Origin: Sphingomonas sp. Y57
Lineage (GTDB): Bacteria > Pseudomonadota > Alphaproteobacteria > Sphingomonadales > Sphingomonadaceae
NCBI RefSeq assembly: GCF_001015195.1
Contig: NZ_LDES01000018.1
Span: forward strand, 1 to 45,079
Reading direction: 5' to 3'
Length of the DNA stretch: 45,079 nt
The notes beneath the pieces are model-generated. The model saw only the letters and a list, made by a program, of their open reading frames with translations, had not been told where the DNA came from and did no database searches. The position numbers were made by a program, and so were the translations under genes. This document shows, one piece after another, positions 36,546 through 45,070 of this stretch. Position 1 is the stretch's first letter. Each line of letters begins with the position of its first letter.

Positions 36546-36620
36546 AGAGTTAGAGTGCGGGCCGGTTGGCCGTGACGGGTTGGTGGCCGGAGAGAGAGGC
36601 TCCCGGCGCCCGTCGCGGAG
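36546..36620 (+). ncRNA. structured leader element C (upstream of a 182-codon gene)
   Basis: Starts AGAGTTAGAGTGCGG. Outer helix GACGGG (36574-36579) with CCCGTC (36609-36614); inner helix GCCGG (36586-36590) with CCGGC (36603-36607); loop AGAGAGAGG; ends GCGGAG, 9 nt before the ATG at 36629. It is almost identical to element B over the 3' half and to element A over the 5' half. Confidence 0.72.
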
Positions 36621-36628
36621 TAGTTCCC

Positions 36629-37177
36629 ATGTCCCTCCACCGCTCATCCGGCTTCCGCCCGATCGGCGAAATCCTCACCCGGCAGGTGCTGCCCGGGCTG
36701 CGTAGCGCCCTTCGGTATCCGCTACGGGTTTCCTGCCTCGGCACTGTCAGTTTCGTCGACGATCACGATACCAGCCAATTCGACCGGACTATCGTTCTCG
36801 GCGAATGTGCCTCTCCCGAAGACGCCATGACGATCGCGGCACAGCGCGTTTCGCGTGACGATATTCGCCTTGGAGATGACGACACGCTGCGCTTTGAGGC
36901 GCGCATCGCCGCAATTCATGACTCGACCTACGGTCTGGTCCTCGCCGGAGAAATCCGGGCTCGGGCCATTCTCTGGCAGCAGCCTGTCATCTCTGACGCG
37001 CAAGCCCGCCGTATCGTGAGCGAGGCAAGCCGGTTGCGCGGCAGCGCCTCGGCGGCTTGCGATGCCCGGTCGGCGTGCAACCTGCGCTACCGCGCCAGTC
37101 TGCTCGAAACACGCCTGGTTGATCGCGGCTGGCGGGAGACCGCTGCGGAACTGCTTAGCCTGCCCCGCGCCGCCTGA
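36629..37177 (+). CDS. unknown 182-residue protein with leader C
   Basis: The ATG at 36629 (MSLHRSSGFRPIGEILTRQV) directly follows leader C; the frame is open upstream through the leader but that part is the RNA element. Mixed alpha/beta composition with no signal peptide or membrane segment: FVDDHDTSQFDRTIVLGECA, DDTLRFEARIAAIHDSTYGL, and a C-terminal helical part SDAQARRIVSEASRLRGSAS. No family recognised. Sharing the leader with the ArdC-like, ParB-like and helicase genes suggests it belongs to the same regulatory group. Confidence 0.7.
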   Translation: MSLHRSSGFRPIGEILTRQVLPGLRSALRYPLRVSCLGTVSFVDDHDTSQFDRTIVLGECASPEDAMTIAAQRVSRDDIRLGDDDTLRFEARIAAIHDSTYGLVLAGEIRARAILWQQPVISDAQARRIVSEASRLRGSASAACDARSACNLRYRASLLETRLVDRGWRETAAELLSLPRAA

Positions 37178-37241
37178 TTTTCACCCCTTCCACGCAATCG
37201 GCCTGGTCCTGCGCCAGGTCTCGTCATGTCCGGAGGCCGTC

Positions 37242-37658
37242 ATGGCTGACTATTATACCCATTTTTCCTGCCTGCTCGATGTAGGCACCCCTGAGAACGC
37301 TGTCCGTGCGCTCGAACTCTATAATGCGCTGGCGGACGAAAATGCCGCCGAAGATCCCTCATCGGATGGCTTCCTGCTGTCGATCCAGCCCGAACATGGC
37401 GGTACGCAGCTCTGGATACGCGACGATCCCACCGGTGATCCCGAGCACGTTATCCAATTCGTCAAGCGCTGCGCCGCGACGTTGGGGCTCAAGGGCCGGT
37501 GGGGCTTCCAATATGCCAACACCTGCTCGAAGCCGCGCCTCGATGGTTTCGGCGGCGGCGCACACGTACTCGATCTTTCGACCGGCGAGACCGTGGACTG
37601 GATCTACACCGACGGCTGGCTCGCGACCGTGCTGGAGGGAGGCGATCCCCATGCCTGA
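37242..37658 (+). CDS. unknown 138-residue mobile-element protein
   Basis: The ATG at 37242 has GGAGG 5 nt upstream and gives MADYYTHFSCLLDVGTPENA. The protein is acidic and compact, with an aromatic-rich second half (GRWGFQYANTCSKPRLDGFG and DWIYTDGWLATVLEGG). No family is claimed. Its last 8 nt overlap the next gene, so the two are probably co-translated and may function as a pair. Confidence 0.7.
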   Translation: MADYYTHFSCLLDVGTPENAVRALELYNALADENAAEDPSSDGFLLSIQPEHGGTQLWIRDDPTGDPEHVIQFVKRCAATLGLKGRWGFQYANTCSKPRLDGFGGGAHVLDLSTGETVDWIYTDGWLATVLEGGDPHA

Positions 37659-38295
37659 GATTATCGAAACCACGGTCTATCGCCTCAACGAGCTTTCCGA
37701 CACGGCGAAGGACAAGGCCCGCGCGTGGTATCGCGATGGCGGCTTCGACTACGATTGGTACGACGCCGTTTATGAGGATTTCCAGAACATCGCCGAGATC
37801 CTCGGCATCCGCCTCAAGACCCGAACCGCTCGCCTGATGGGCGGCGGATCGCGGCAGGAACCCTGCATCTGGTTCCGGGGCTTCTGGTCGCAAGGTGACG
37901 GCGCGTGCTGGGAGGGGTTCTACTCCTACTGCAGGAACGCCTCTGCCGCGATCCGGGCTTACGCGCCGCAGGACGAGATGCTGCATGGCATCGCAGATGC
38001 GCTTCAGGATGCCCGGCGGCGCAACTTTTATCAGCTTCGCGCTGACGTCGGTCATCGCGGCCATTACTACCACGAATACTGCATGGACATTGCGGTCGAG
38101 CGGGCCAGCCCGAATTGGCAGGACATGACCGCCGACGCGGAGGACGTCGTCGCCGAGGCGCTGCGTGATCTCGCCCGCTGGCTCTATCGCCAGCTCGAGC
38201 GCGAATATGACTACCTGTCCTCCGATGAGGTGGTGGACGAGACCATCCTCGCCAATGGCCACACCTTCACCGAAGGCGGACTTCGTTTCGGCTGA
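37651..38295 (+). CDS. conserved mobile-element protein (sometimes labelled antitoxin-like)
   Basis: A 214-residue protein starting MPEIIETTVYRLNELSDTAK inside the end of the previous gene. It is rich in Trp, Tyr and acidic residues: KDKARAWYRDGGFDYDWYDAV, WFRGFWSQGDGACWEGFYSY, HRGHYYHEYCMDIAVER and RDLARWLYRQLEREYDYLSS. I recall homologues on phages and conjugative elements carrying automatic labels such as antitoxin of a stability system, but I know of no demonstrated function. No catalytic motif is evident. Confidence 0.75.
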   Translation: MPEIIETTVYRLNELSDTAKDKARAWYRDGGFDYDWYDAVYEDFQNIAEILGIRLKTRTARLMGGGSRQEPCIWFRGFWSQGDGACWEGFYSYCRNASAAIRAYAPQDEMLHGIADALQDARRRNFYQLRADVGHRGHYYHEYCMDIAVERASPNWQDMTADAEDVVAEALRDLARWLYRQLEREYDYLSSDEVVDETILANGHTFTEGGLRFG

Positions 38296-38351
38296 TCCCG
38301 CTTGAAGCATCCCCGCCTCATGGTCGGGGCGCTTTTCATGTCGCTCCAGCC

Positions 38352-38436
38352 AGAGTGAGAGGGCCGCCGGAACGGGTGAGCCTGGGCGGTCGAGAGAGAG
38401 CGCAGTCCGGGCTTTCCCGTTTCCGCTCTCCCGAGG
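38352..38436 (+). ncRNA. structured leader element D (upstream of helicase/methylase gene)
   Basis: Starts AGAGTGAGAGGGCCG. Outer helix AACGGG (38371-38376) with CCCGTT (38416-38421); inner helix GCCTGG (38380-38385) with CCGGGC (38407-38412), one T-G pair; loop GAGAGAGAG; ends CCGAGG, 9 nt before the ATG at 38446. Compared with copies A-C the outer pair G-C has become A-T on both sides and the inner helix is rebuilt, i.e. compensatory change. Confidence 0.68.
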
Positions 38437-38445
38437 TTCCCTTCC

Positions 38446-41400
38446 ATGAATATTGTGTCTCCTGTGACCGATCCGGTCACGTCCTTCGCCGCAGCGCCCG
38501 CCACCCTCGCTGCGGCAACCACACTCCTTGGCCATCTGGAACGCGGCCAGCATGTCAGTGCCGCCACGCTGCGCGATGCGATGGAGGCGGCTTTCGGCGC
38601 TTCCGATTCGACCGGCGCCTGGGACTGGAAGATGGGTTATGAGACTTGCGAAGTCGCCACAGTCCTTTTCCTACGCAAATACGGAAAGGCGCTTTTCCGG
38701 AAAGCCGCGTCTCCGGCTACACGGCTTTCCGCCATTGCCCGGATCGTGGACCGGTTGCCGACCCACACGCGCCGATCCGAGGAAAGTCAGGCGCTCCAGC
38801 AATTCTCGACGCCCGCACCGCTTGGTCTCGCCGCCATGACGGCCGCCGCAATCACCTCTGGTGACGTGGTGCTGGAACCGTCGGCCGGAACCGGCCTCAT
38901 GGCGATCCTGGCCGAGATTGCCGGCGGCAGGCTGGTGCTGAACGAGCTGGCCGATACCCGCGCTGAGCTGCTTTCCTCCCTCTTTCAGGCTCTTTCCATC
39001 ACCCGCTTCGATGCTGCACAGATCGACGATCACCTCCAACCGGCGATCGTCCCCTCGGTCGTGCTGATGAACCCGCCATTCTCGGCGATGGCCAATGTTT
39101 CGGGACGAATGGCTGACACGGCGTTCCGCCATGTTGCTTCTGCTCTGGCGCGGCTGGCCGATGGTGGGCGGCTCGTAGCCATAACAGGAGCGAATTTTGC
39201 TCCTGATCAAGCTGGCTGGCGGGATGCTTTCGTCCGCCTGCAAGAGCAGGGCCGCCTTGTCTTCAGCGCTGCCATCGCCGGATCGGTCTACGCAAAGCAT
39301 GGCACGACCTTCGCGACGCGCCTGATCGTTATCGACAAGACGCCGGCCGAAGATCCATCTCAGTTCCCTCCCTCATCGGGCACTGCGCCCGATGTTACGA
39401 CACTGCTCGCTTGGATCGAGACGCAAGTTCCACCACGCTTGCCGGTCGCAAACCCGAAATGCCCGGAACTCATCCCGGCGGCCGCGCCAAAGACAGTGCG
39501 CGGCTATCGCACGGGCGTGGCCCGGGTGCGATCCGTCACCGATACAGTTGGCGATCCCGAGGGCGTCGAGCTCGCTTATGAGACGGTGGACTGGGCACCG
39601 CCCGAGGGCACGCGACTAACCGATGCGATCTATGAGCAATACGGATTGCATTCGATCCGGATTCCCGGTGCACAGCCACATCCAACCAAGCTTGTCCAAT
39701 CGGCTGTCATGGCGTCGGTTGCACCACCAAAACCGTCTTATCGGCCGATCCTGCCTGTCGACATCCGCGAGCGCCTCTCCGATGCCCAGCTCGAGACAGT
39801 GATCTATGCCGGTGAGGCCCATGCCGATTATCTGGCCGGCGCCTGGTCCGTGGACGAAACCTTCGACACGGTCAGCGCTGCGCCCGAGGACGCAGAAGGC
39901 GCTGTACGGTTCCGCCGGGGGTTCATGCTCGGTGATGGCACCGGAGCCGGCAAAGGCCGTCAATCGGCCGGGATTATCCTCGACAGCTGGCTGCGCGGGC
40001 GGCGCAAGGCGGTCTGGATCAGCAAGTCGGACAAGCTGATCGAGGACGCGCAGCGCGACTGGTCGGCGCTCGGCATGGAGCGGCTTCTGATCACGCCGCT
40101 ATCGCGCTTCTCGCAGGGCAAGCCGATCACGCTGTCGGAAGGCATCCTTTTTACCACCTATGCCACGCTGCGCTCGGATGATCGCGGCGAGAAGGTTTCG
40201 CGCGTCCGGCAGATCGTGGATTGGCTGGGATCGGATTTCGACGGTGTCATCATCTTCGACGAGAGCCATGCCATGCAGAACGCCGGTGGCGGCAAGGGAG
40301 AACGCGGGACTGTCGCTGCATCCCAGCAGGGGCGTGCCGGGCTGCGGCTCCAGCACGCCTTGCCCGATGCCCGGATTGTCTATGTCTCGGCCACGGGCGC
40401 AACGACGGTGCATAACCTCGCCTATGCCCAGCGGCTCGGCCTCTGGGGCGGCGAGGATTTCCCTTTTGCCACCCGTGCCGAGTTCGTTGAGGCGATCGAG
40501 GCTGGCGGCGTGGCGGCGATGGAGGTGCTGGCGCGCGATCTGCGTTCGCTTGGGCTCTATACCACGCGGTCCCTTTCCTACGATGGCGTCGAATATGAAC
40601 TGGTGGAGCATCGGCTGACGGACGAGCAGCGACGCATCTATGATGCCTATGCCGGCGCTTTTGCGGTCATTCACAACAATCTCGATGCGGCGATGGAGGC
40701 GGCCAACATCACTGGCAGCGACGGCGCGCTGAACCGCCAGGCCAAAAGCGCCGCCCGATCCGCCTTCGAATCCGCGAAACAGCGCTTCTTCGGGCATCTT
40801 CTGACAAGCATGAAAACCCCGACATTGATCCGGTCCATCGATGCCGATCTTGCGGCCGGGCATGCCGCCGTCATCCAGATCGTCTCGACCGGCGAGGCGT
40901 TGATGGAGCGGCGCCTCGCCGAACTGCCAGCTGAGGAGTGGAACGACGTCCGCGTCGACATCACGCCAAGAGAATACGTACTCGATTATCTCGCCCATTC
41001 CTTCCCGGTGCAGCTCTACGAACCCTTCACCGATAGCGAGGGAAATCTCTCCTCGCGGCCGGTATTTCGCGATGGCCAGCCCGTCGAATGTCGGGCGGCT
41101 GTTGCCCGGCGCGACGCGATGATCGAGCACCTGGCCTGCCTTCCGCCCGTTCCCGGTGCCCTCGACCAGATCGTGCAGCGGTTCGGGACCGATGTCGTGG
41201 CCGAGGTCACCGGCCGCTCGCGCCGGATCATCCGCAAGGGCGAAGGTGCATCGGCGCGTTTGGCGGTCGAAAACCGTGCGCCTTCAGCGAATCTGGCGGA
41301 AACCTCCGCCTTCATGGATGATCAGAAGCGCATTCTGGTCTTTTCCGATGCGGGCGGCACCGGGCGCAGCTACCATGCTGATCTTGGCGCGCGGAACCGG

Positions 41401-42765
41401 CGCCTACGGGTCCACTATCTTCTCGAACCGGGCTGGAAGGCAGACGCGGCCATTCAGGGGTTGGGCCGCACCAATCGCACCAACCAGGCGCAGCCGCCGC
41501 TGTTCCGGCCCATCGCAACCGATGTGAAGGCCGAGAAGCGTTTCCTTTCGACCATCGCGCGGCGTCTCGACACGCTCGGCGCGATCACGCGTGGCCAGCG
41601 CCAGACCGGGGGCCAGGGCCTCTTCCGGCCCGAGGACAATCTGGAAAGCCCCTATGCCCGCGATGCCTTGCGGCAGCTCTATATGCTGATCGTGCGCGGC
41701 AAGGTGCAAGGCTGTTCGCTCGGCCGTTTCGAGCAGATGACCGGTCTGAAGCTGATGGATGCGAACGGCATCAAGGACGACCTGCCGCCGATCACCACGT
41801 TTCTCAACCGGCTGCTGGCGCTGACCATCGACCTGCAGGCCATCTTGTTCTCGGCTTTCGAGCAGCTCCTCCAGGCGCGGGTCGACGGAGCTATCGTCTC
41901 CGGCACATACGATCTTGGTCTTGAAACGCTCCGCGCCGAAAGCTTCACCGTGACCGGCCGTCAGGTCATTTACACCCACCCCGCGACTGGCGCTGAGACC
42001 CGGCTGCTTTCAATCAGCGAGCACAAGCGCAACCAGCCGATATCACTCGATGCGGCCCTGCATGAACTGGCCGATCCGCGGGCAAAACTGCTGGTGAATG
42101 AACGCTCGGCCCGCGCCGCCGTCCAGATCCCCACCACCAGTGTCATGCTGGACGATGGCGAGATCGAGCCGCGCGTACGGCTGCTGCGGCCGATGGAAAG
42201 TACGACCATTGCTCTTCGTGCGATGGGCGAAACGCGCTGGATCGAAGCCGATCGGGACAGCTTCGCGGCCATGTGGAGCCGGGAAGTCGCACTGGTGCCG
42301 GCCTATTCCGAGGGCATCCTTTACATCGTGGCGGGATTGCTCCTGCCGGTCTGGAAGCGCCTGCCGCAGGATTCCACCCGTGTTTATCGGCTCCAGTCCG
42401 ATGACGGGGAGCGCATCATCGGCCGCCGTGTTTCGCCCGCATGGGCAGCCAGCGTCACCGCCACAGAAAGCGTCAGCCTGACGGCCAATGAGGCTTACGC
42501 CGCTTTGATCGACGGGCGCACAATTCTCGACCTGGCCGAAGGGCTGCAACTGCGCCGCGTCCGGGTCATGGGGACTCATCGCATCGAACTTACAGGCTTC
42601 AGCGAAGCCATGCGCGAACGCCTGCGCGCCTATGGGCTCTTCAGCGAAATCATATCGTGGAAATTGCGCTTCTTTGTGCCGGTCGGGGCAGCCGGCACCC
42701 GGATTATCGGCAAGATTGTCGAGCGCTTCCCGATCGAACGCATCGCAGAACGGGAGGCGGCCTGA
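38446..42765 (+). CDS. N6-type DNA methyltransferase fused to strawberry-notch-like helicase
   Basis: A 1439-residue protein. Near residue 142 motif I VLEPSAGTGLM and near 208 NPPF mark an adenine-type methyltransferase fold. The superfamily 2 core follows: Walker A GDGTGAGKGRQ (about 496), Walker B/DEAH-like FDESHAMQ (about 605), SATGATTVHN, and motif VI QGLGRTNRTNQ (about 1004). The pattern, including the GRTNRTNQ box, is that of bacterial strawberry-notch family proteins. Methylase-helicase giants such as phage P1 DarB protect DNA from restriction, which is a reasonable guess here. It follows leader D and its stop overlaps the Toprim gene (TGATG). Confidence 0.88.
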   Translation: MNIVSPVTDPVTSFAAAPATLAAATTLLGHLERGQHVSAATLRDAMEAAFGASDSTGAWDWKMGYETCEVATVLFLRKYGKALFRKAASPATRLSAIARIVDRLPTHTRRSEESQALQQFSTPAPLGLAAMTAAAITSGDVVLEPSAGTGLMAILAEIAGGRLVLNELADTRAELLSSLFQALSITRFDAAQIDDHLQPAIVPSVVLMNPPFSAMANVSGRMADTAFRHVASALARLADGGRLVAITGANFAPDQAGWRDAFVRLQEQGRLVFSAAIAGSVYAKHGTTFATRLIVIDKTPAEDPSQFPPSSGTAPDVTTLLAWIETQVPPRLPVANPKCPELIPAAAPKTVRGYRTGVARVRSVTDTVGDPEGVELAYETVDWAPPEGTRLTDAIYEQYGLHSIRIPGAQPHPTKLVQSAVMASVAPPKPSYRPILPVDIRERLSDAQLETVIYAGEAHADYLAGAWSVDETFDTVSAAPEDAEGAVRFRRGFMLGDGTGAGKGRQSAGIILDSWLRGRRKAVWISKSDKLIEDAQRDWSALGMERLLITPLSRFSQGKPITLSEGILFTTYATLRSDDRGEKVSRVRQIVDWLGSDFDGVIIFDESHAMQNAGGGKGERGTVAASQQGRAGLRLQHALPDARIVYVSATGATTVHNLAYAQRLGLWGGEDFPFATRAEFVEAIEAGGVAAMEVLARDLRSLGLYTTRSLSYDGVEYELVEHRLTDEQRRIYDAYAGAFAVIHNNLDAAMEAANITGSDGALNRQAKSAARSAFESAKQRFFGHLLTSMKTPTLIRSIDADLAAGHAAVIQIVSTGEALMERRLAELPAEEWNDVRVDITPREYVLDYLAHSFPVQLYEPFTDSEGNLSSRPVFRDGQPVECRAAVARRDAMIEHLACLPPVPGALDQIVQRFGTDVVAEVTGRSRRIIRKGEGASARLAVENRAPSANLAETSAFMDDQKRILVFSDAGGTGRSYHADLGARNRRLRVHYLLEPGWKADAAIQGLGRTNRTNQAQPPLFRPIATDVKAEKRFLSTIARRLDTLGAITRGQRQTGGQGLFRPEDNLESPYARDALRQLYMLIVRGKVQGCSLGRFEQMTGLKLMDANGIKDDLPPITTFLNRLLALTIDLQAILFSAFEQLLQARVDGAIVSGTYDLGLETLRAESFTVTGRQVIYTHPATGAETRLLSISEHKRNQPISLDAALHELADPRAKLLVNERSARAAVQIPTTSVMLDDGEIEPRVRLLRPMESTTIALRAMGETRWIEADRDSFAAMWSREVALVPAYSEGILYIVAGLLLPVWKRLPQDSTRVYRLQSDDGERIIGRRVSPAWAASVTATESVSLTANEAYAALIDGRTILDLAEGLQLRRVRVMGTHRIELTGFSEAMRERLRAYGLFSEIISWKLRFFVPVGAAGTRIIGKIVERFPIERIAEREAA

Positions 42766-43802
42766 TGTCCCGTCTTTACGCCACCGATCTGGCGCAGCGT
42801 CTCAGTCGGCAGGCCGAGTCGGTTTGCCGTCACTACCTCTCGAATGGCCATAAGCAGGGCCATTACTGGCAGGTCGGCGACGTCCGCAATGGCGCGGGAC
42901 GCTCGATGTTCGTGCGGCTGCATGACAGCGCCACGGGACCGGCGGGCAAATGGTCCGATGCCGCCACCGGCGAACATGGTGATCTGCTCGATGTAATCCG
43001 CGAAAGCCTCGGTCTCCTCAACTTCGCCGAGGTCGCTGCGGAAGCCCGCCGCTTTCTGAGTCTTCCCCATCCGGAACCAAGCCCCACCGGGCGGCGTCGC
43101 GGAACTCCGGCTATATCGGGTTCGGCAGAGGCCGCACGCCGGCTCTGGCGCATCGCGCAACCGATCACGGGCACTCTCGCAGACACGTATTTGCGGAGAC
43201 GCGGCATTACGGATTTGCACGGAACCGGCGCGCTGCGCTTCCATCCGAACTGCTACTGGCGGCCCGAGCATGAAGGGCCGACCGAGACCTGGCCGGCGAT
43301 AATCGCGGCGGTCACCGATCTCGATGGCGACATAACCGGCGCCCACCGCACCTGGCTCGCGCGTGACGGGTCGGGCAAAGCGCCGCGTGATCCGCCACGC
43401 AAGGCCATGGGGGACCTGCTTGGTAACGCCGTCCGGTTCGGAAAGGCACAAGATGTCATCGCGGCGGGAGAAGGCATCGAGACCATTCTGTCGCTGCGGC
43501 AATTGCTGCCACAGATGCCGATGGCCGCCGCACTCTCGGCCGGGCACCTCGCCGCTGTCCTGTTCCCGGCCGATCTGCGCAGGCTCTATATCGTGCGCGA
43601 CAATGATCCGGCAGGCGACAGCGCACGAGACAGGCTCGTCGAACGGGCGCTGGCGGCCGGAATCGAGACCATCACGCTCTCGCCGATGATGGGTGACTTC
43701 AACGAAGACCTCACTTCGTGCGGGCTGGATGTATTGCGGGTACGGCTTCGTGGGCAACTGGCTGCAGACGACGTCGGCCGCTTCATGGCTTTGGCTGCAT
43801 AG
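42765..43802 (+). CDS. Toprim-domain protein (primase-like)
   Basis: A 345-residue protein starting MSRLYATDLAQRLSRQAESV, with GGGAGG upstream and a one-base overlap with the helicase gene. The N-terminal part has WQVGDVRNGAGRSMFVRLHD and GPAGKWSDAATGEHGDLLDV, as in plasmid DUF7146/Toprim proteins. The Toprim domain shows the acidic motifs GEGIET (Glu from about residue 236) and RDNDPAGDSARDR (Asp279 and Asp281). No zinc-finger cysteines are present, so a complete DnaG-type primase is unlikely. It may prime or process transferred single strands. Confidence 0.85.
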   Translation: MSRLYATDLAQRLSRQAESVCRHYLSNGHKQGHYWQVGDVRNGAGRSMFVRLHDSATGPAGKWSDAATGEHGDLLDVIRESLGLLNFAEVAAEARRFLSLPHPEPSPTGRRRGTPAISGSAEAARRLWRIAQPITGTLADTYLRRRGITDLHGTGALRFHPNCYWRPEHEGPTETWPAIIAAVTDLDGDITGAHRTWLARDGSGKAPRDPPRKAMGDLLGNAVRFGKAQDVIAAGEGIETILSLRQLLPQMPMAAALSAGHLAAVLFPADLRRLYIVRDNDPAGDSARDRLVERALAAGIETITLSPMMGDFNEDLTSCGLDVLRVRLRGQLAADDVGRFMALAA

Positions 43803-44143
43803 CCGGGATGAGAGGCGGGCGGGCGCTCGTGTTCCGTGGTGGCATACAAGAAGCCTTCCCTATTCGGCAGGGGACCGCGCCTCGGCCTTCGAGAGGGCGA
43901 GCGGCCCACAAACGGCCCGGCCGGGCAATGGCGGCGCCCGACTGATTTCCGTCGGCGGCCCGCCACCCCACGCGACTAGTCGCGTGGGGACCCCGTCTCC
44001 CCCGCCTTTACAGCGCGAAGCAAATCAGCCGGGCTTTGCCATCGAGGCCCTCGCGAAAGGCTCGGGCTGCCTGGCCGGACCGCCTGCGGGCTTGTCGTCG
44101 CCATGAGGCCGCGACGGTCGCGGTCCTGCCATTGGAGCCTGCC
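43803..44143 (+). other. 341-bp non-coding stretch with a long palindrome
   Basis: An open frame crosses this stretch but it is composed of low-complexity Pro/Gly/Arg residues and starts inside the Toprim gene, so it is not called. The notable items are a 24-bp perfect palindrome (43966-43989) and a small CCGCG/CGCGG hairpin (44109-44123). GGAG (44134-44137) serves the next gene. Confidence 0.5.
43966..43989. repeat. 24-bp perfect palindrome
   Basis: CCCCACGCGACT is followed directly by its exact reverse complement, centred on CTAG. No T-run follows on either side. Candidates are an operator for a dimeric repressor, a partition-type site or a transfer-origin feature. It does not resemble the common parS consensus. 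Confidence 0.8.
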
Positions 44144-45070
44144 ATGTACACCCATGACGAACGCGAACCCGATCACGCGACATCTGCCACCGGCCATGTC
44201 ATCGAGGAACTTGAGCTTTATGGCTATCGTCCGTCAGAGGACGAGCCCGATCCCCGGATCACGCCCGAGGATCACATCATCCAGAGCGCGGTCGCTGATA
44301 TTTTCGACGCCCTGATCTCCACCATGGCCGACACCAGTCTCGATTTCGACCTTGCCGAGATCCTCTGGTCGAGCGTCAACACCTTCCACCGCGCTGTCGA
44401 ACGGATCGAAAAGAAGCTCGACGACAACGAGCAGGCCCAGAAGCGCCTCCAGCGCGAACAGGACGGGTCCGAAGTGAAATCCGTCCAGCTCGAGACCCTG
44501 ATCGGGGTCGGGCAAAGCCTCATCGAACGCCGTGACAGTCTTGAGCTTTTCCGCGAGACCGCTGCGGATATCTATCTGCGCACGCTCGGCACGCCGTGGT
44601 CGCCGCGCTCGGGTTCACGGGTCAATCATCGCCAGATGACGGCGGCCATGATCGATAGCCGGGACTTCATCGCCGCCAAGCGACGCGCCGACAATGACGT
44701 GCTGCTACCGTCCGGCACGAAGATCGCCTTTTCGGGTGGCGAGACCACCGATTATCGATTGATCTGGGACAAACTCGACCAGGTTCATGCCAAGCATCCG
44801 GACATGGTGCTGCTGCATGGTGGATCGCCTAAGGGCGCCGAGCGTATCGCCGCCACCTGGGCTCACAATCGCAAGGTGCCACAGGTCGCCTTCAAGCCCG
44901 ATTGGGCCAAACACGCCAAGGCCGCGCCTTTCAAACGCAACGATCAGATGCTCGGCACGATGCCGATGGGGGTCATCGTCTTTCCCGGCACCGGCATCCA
45001 GGACAATCTCGCTGACAAGGCGCGCAAGTTGGGCATTCCTGTCTACCGCTTCATGGCGGGCGGCGCGTGA
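44144..45070 (+). CDS. DUF2493 (YspA/SLOG-like) protein
   Basis: A 308-residue protein starting MYTHDEREPDHATSATGHVI. The N-terminal half is acidic and helical with a likely coiled coil (RIEKKLDDNEQAQKRLQREQ). The C-terminal half is a Rossmann-like DUF2493 domain: IAFSGGETTDYRLIWDKLDQ, MVLLHGGSPKGAERIAATWA and MGVIVFPGTG, the SLOG-type nucleotide-binding pattern. SLOG domains are proposed to bind nucleotide-derived ligands and several act in defence or stress systems; the function here is unknown. It is complete, ending 9 bp before the window end. Confidence 0.85.
   Translation: MYTHDEREPDHATSATGHVIEELELYGYRPSEDEPDPRITPEDHIIQSAVADIFDALISTMADTSLDFDLAEILWSSVNTFHRAVERIEKKLDDNEQAQKRLQREQDGSEVKSVQLETLIGVGQSLIERRDSLELFRETAADIYLRTLGTPWSPRSGSRVNHRQMTAAMIDSRDFIAAKRRADNDVLLPSGTKIAFSGGETTDYRLIWDKLDQVHAKHPDMVLLHGGSPKGAERIAATWAHNRKVPQVAFKPDWAKHAKAAPFKRNDQMLGTMPMGVIVFPGTGIQDNLADKARKLGIPVYRFMAGGA

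Noticed and set aside
43966-43989. Palindrome as a parS site or rho-independent terminator
   Set aside because: It does not match the usual parS consensus and is followed by ACCCC rather than a T-run.
43693-44106. Open frame of 137 codons across the palindrome region
   Set aside because: Starts inside the Toprim gene, low-complexity Pro/Gly/Arg composition, no ribosome site.
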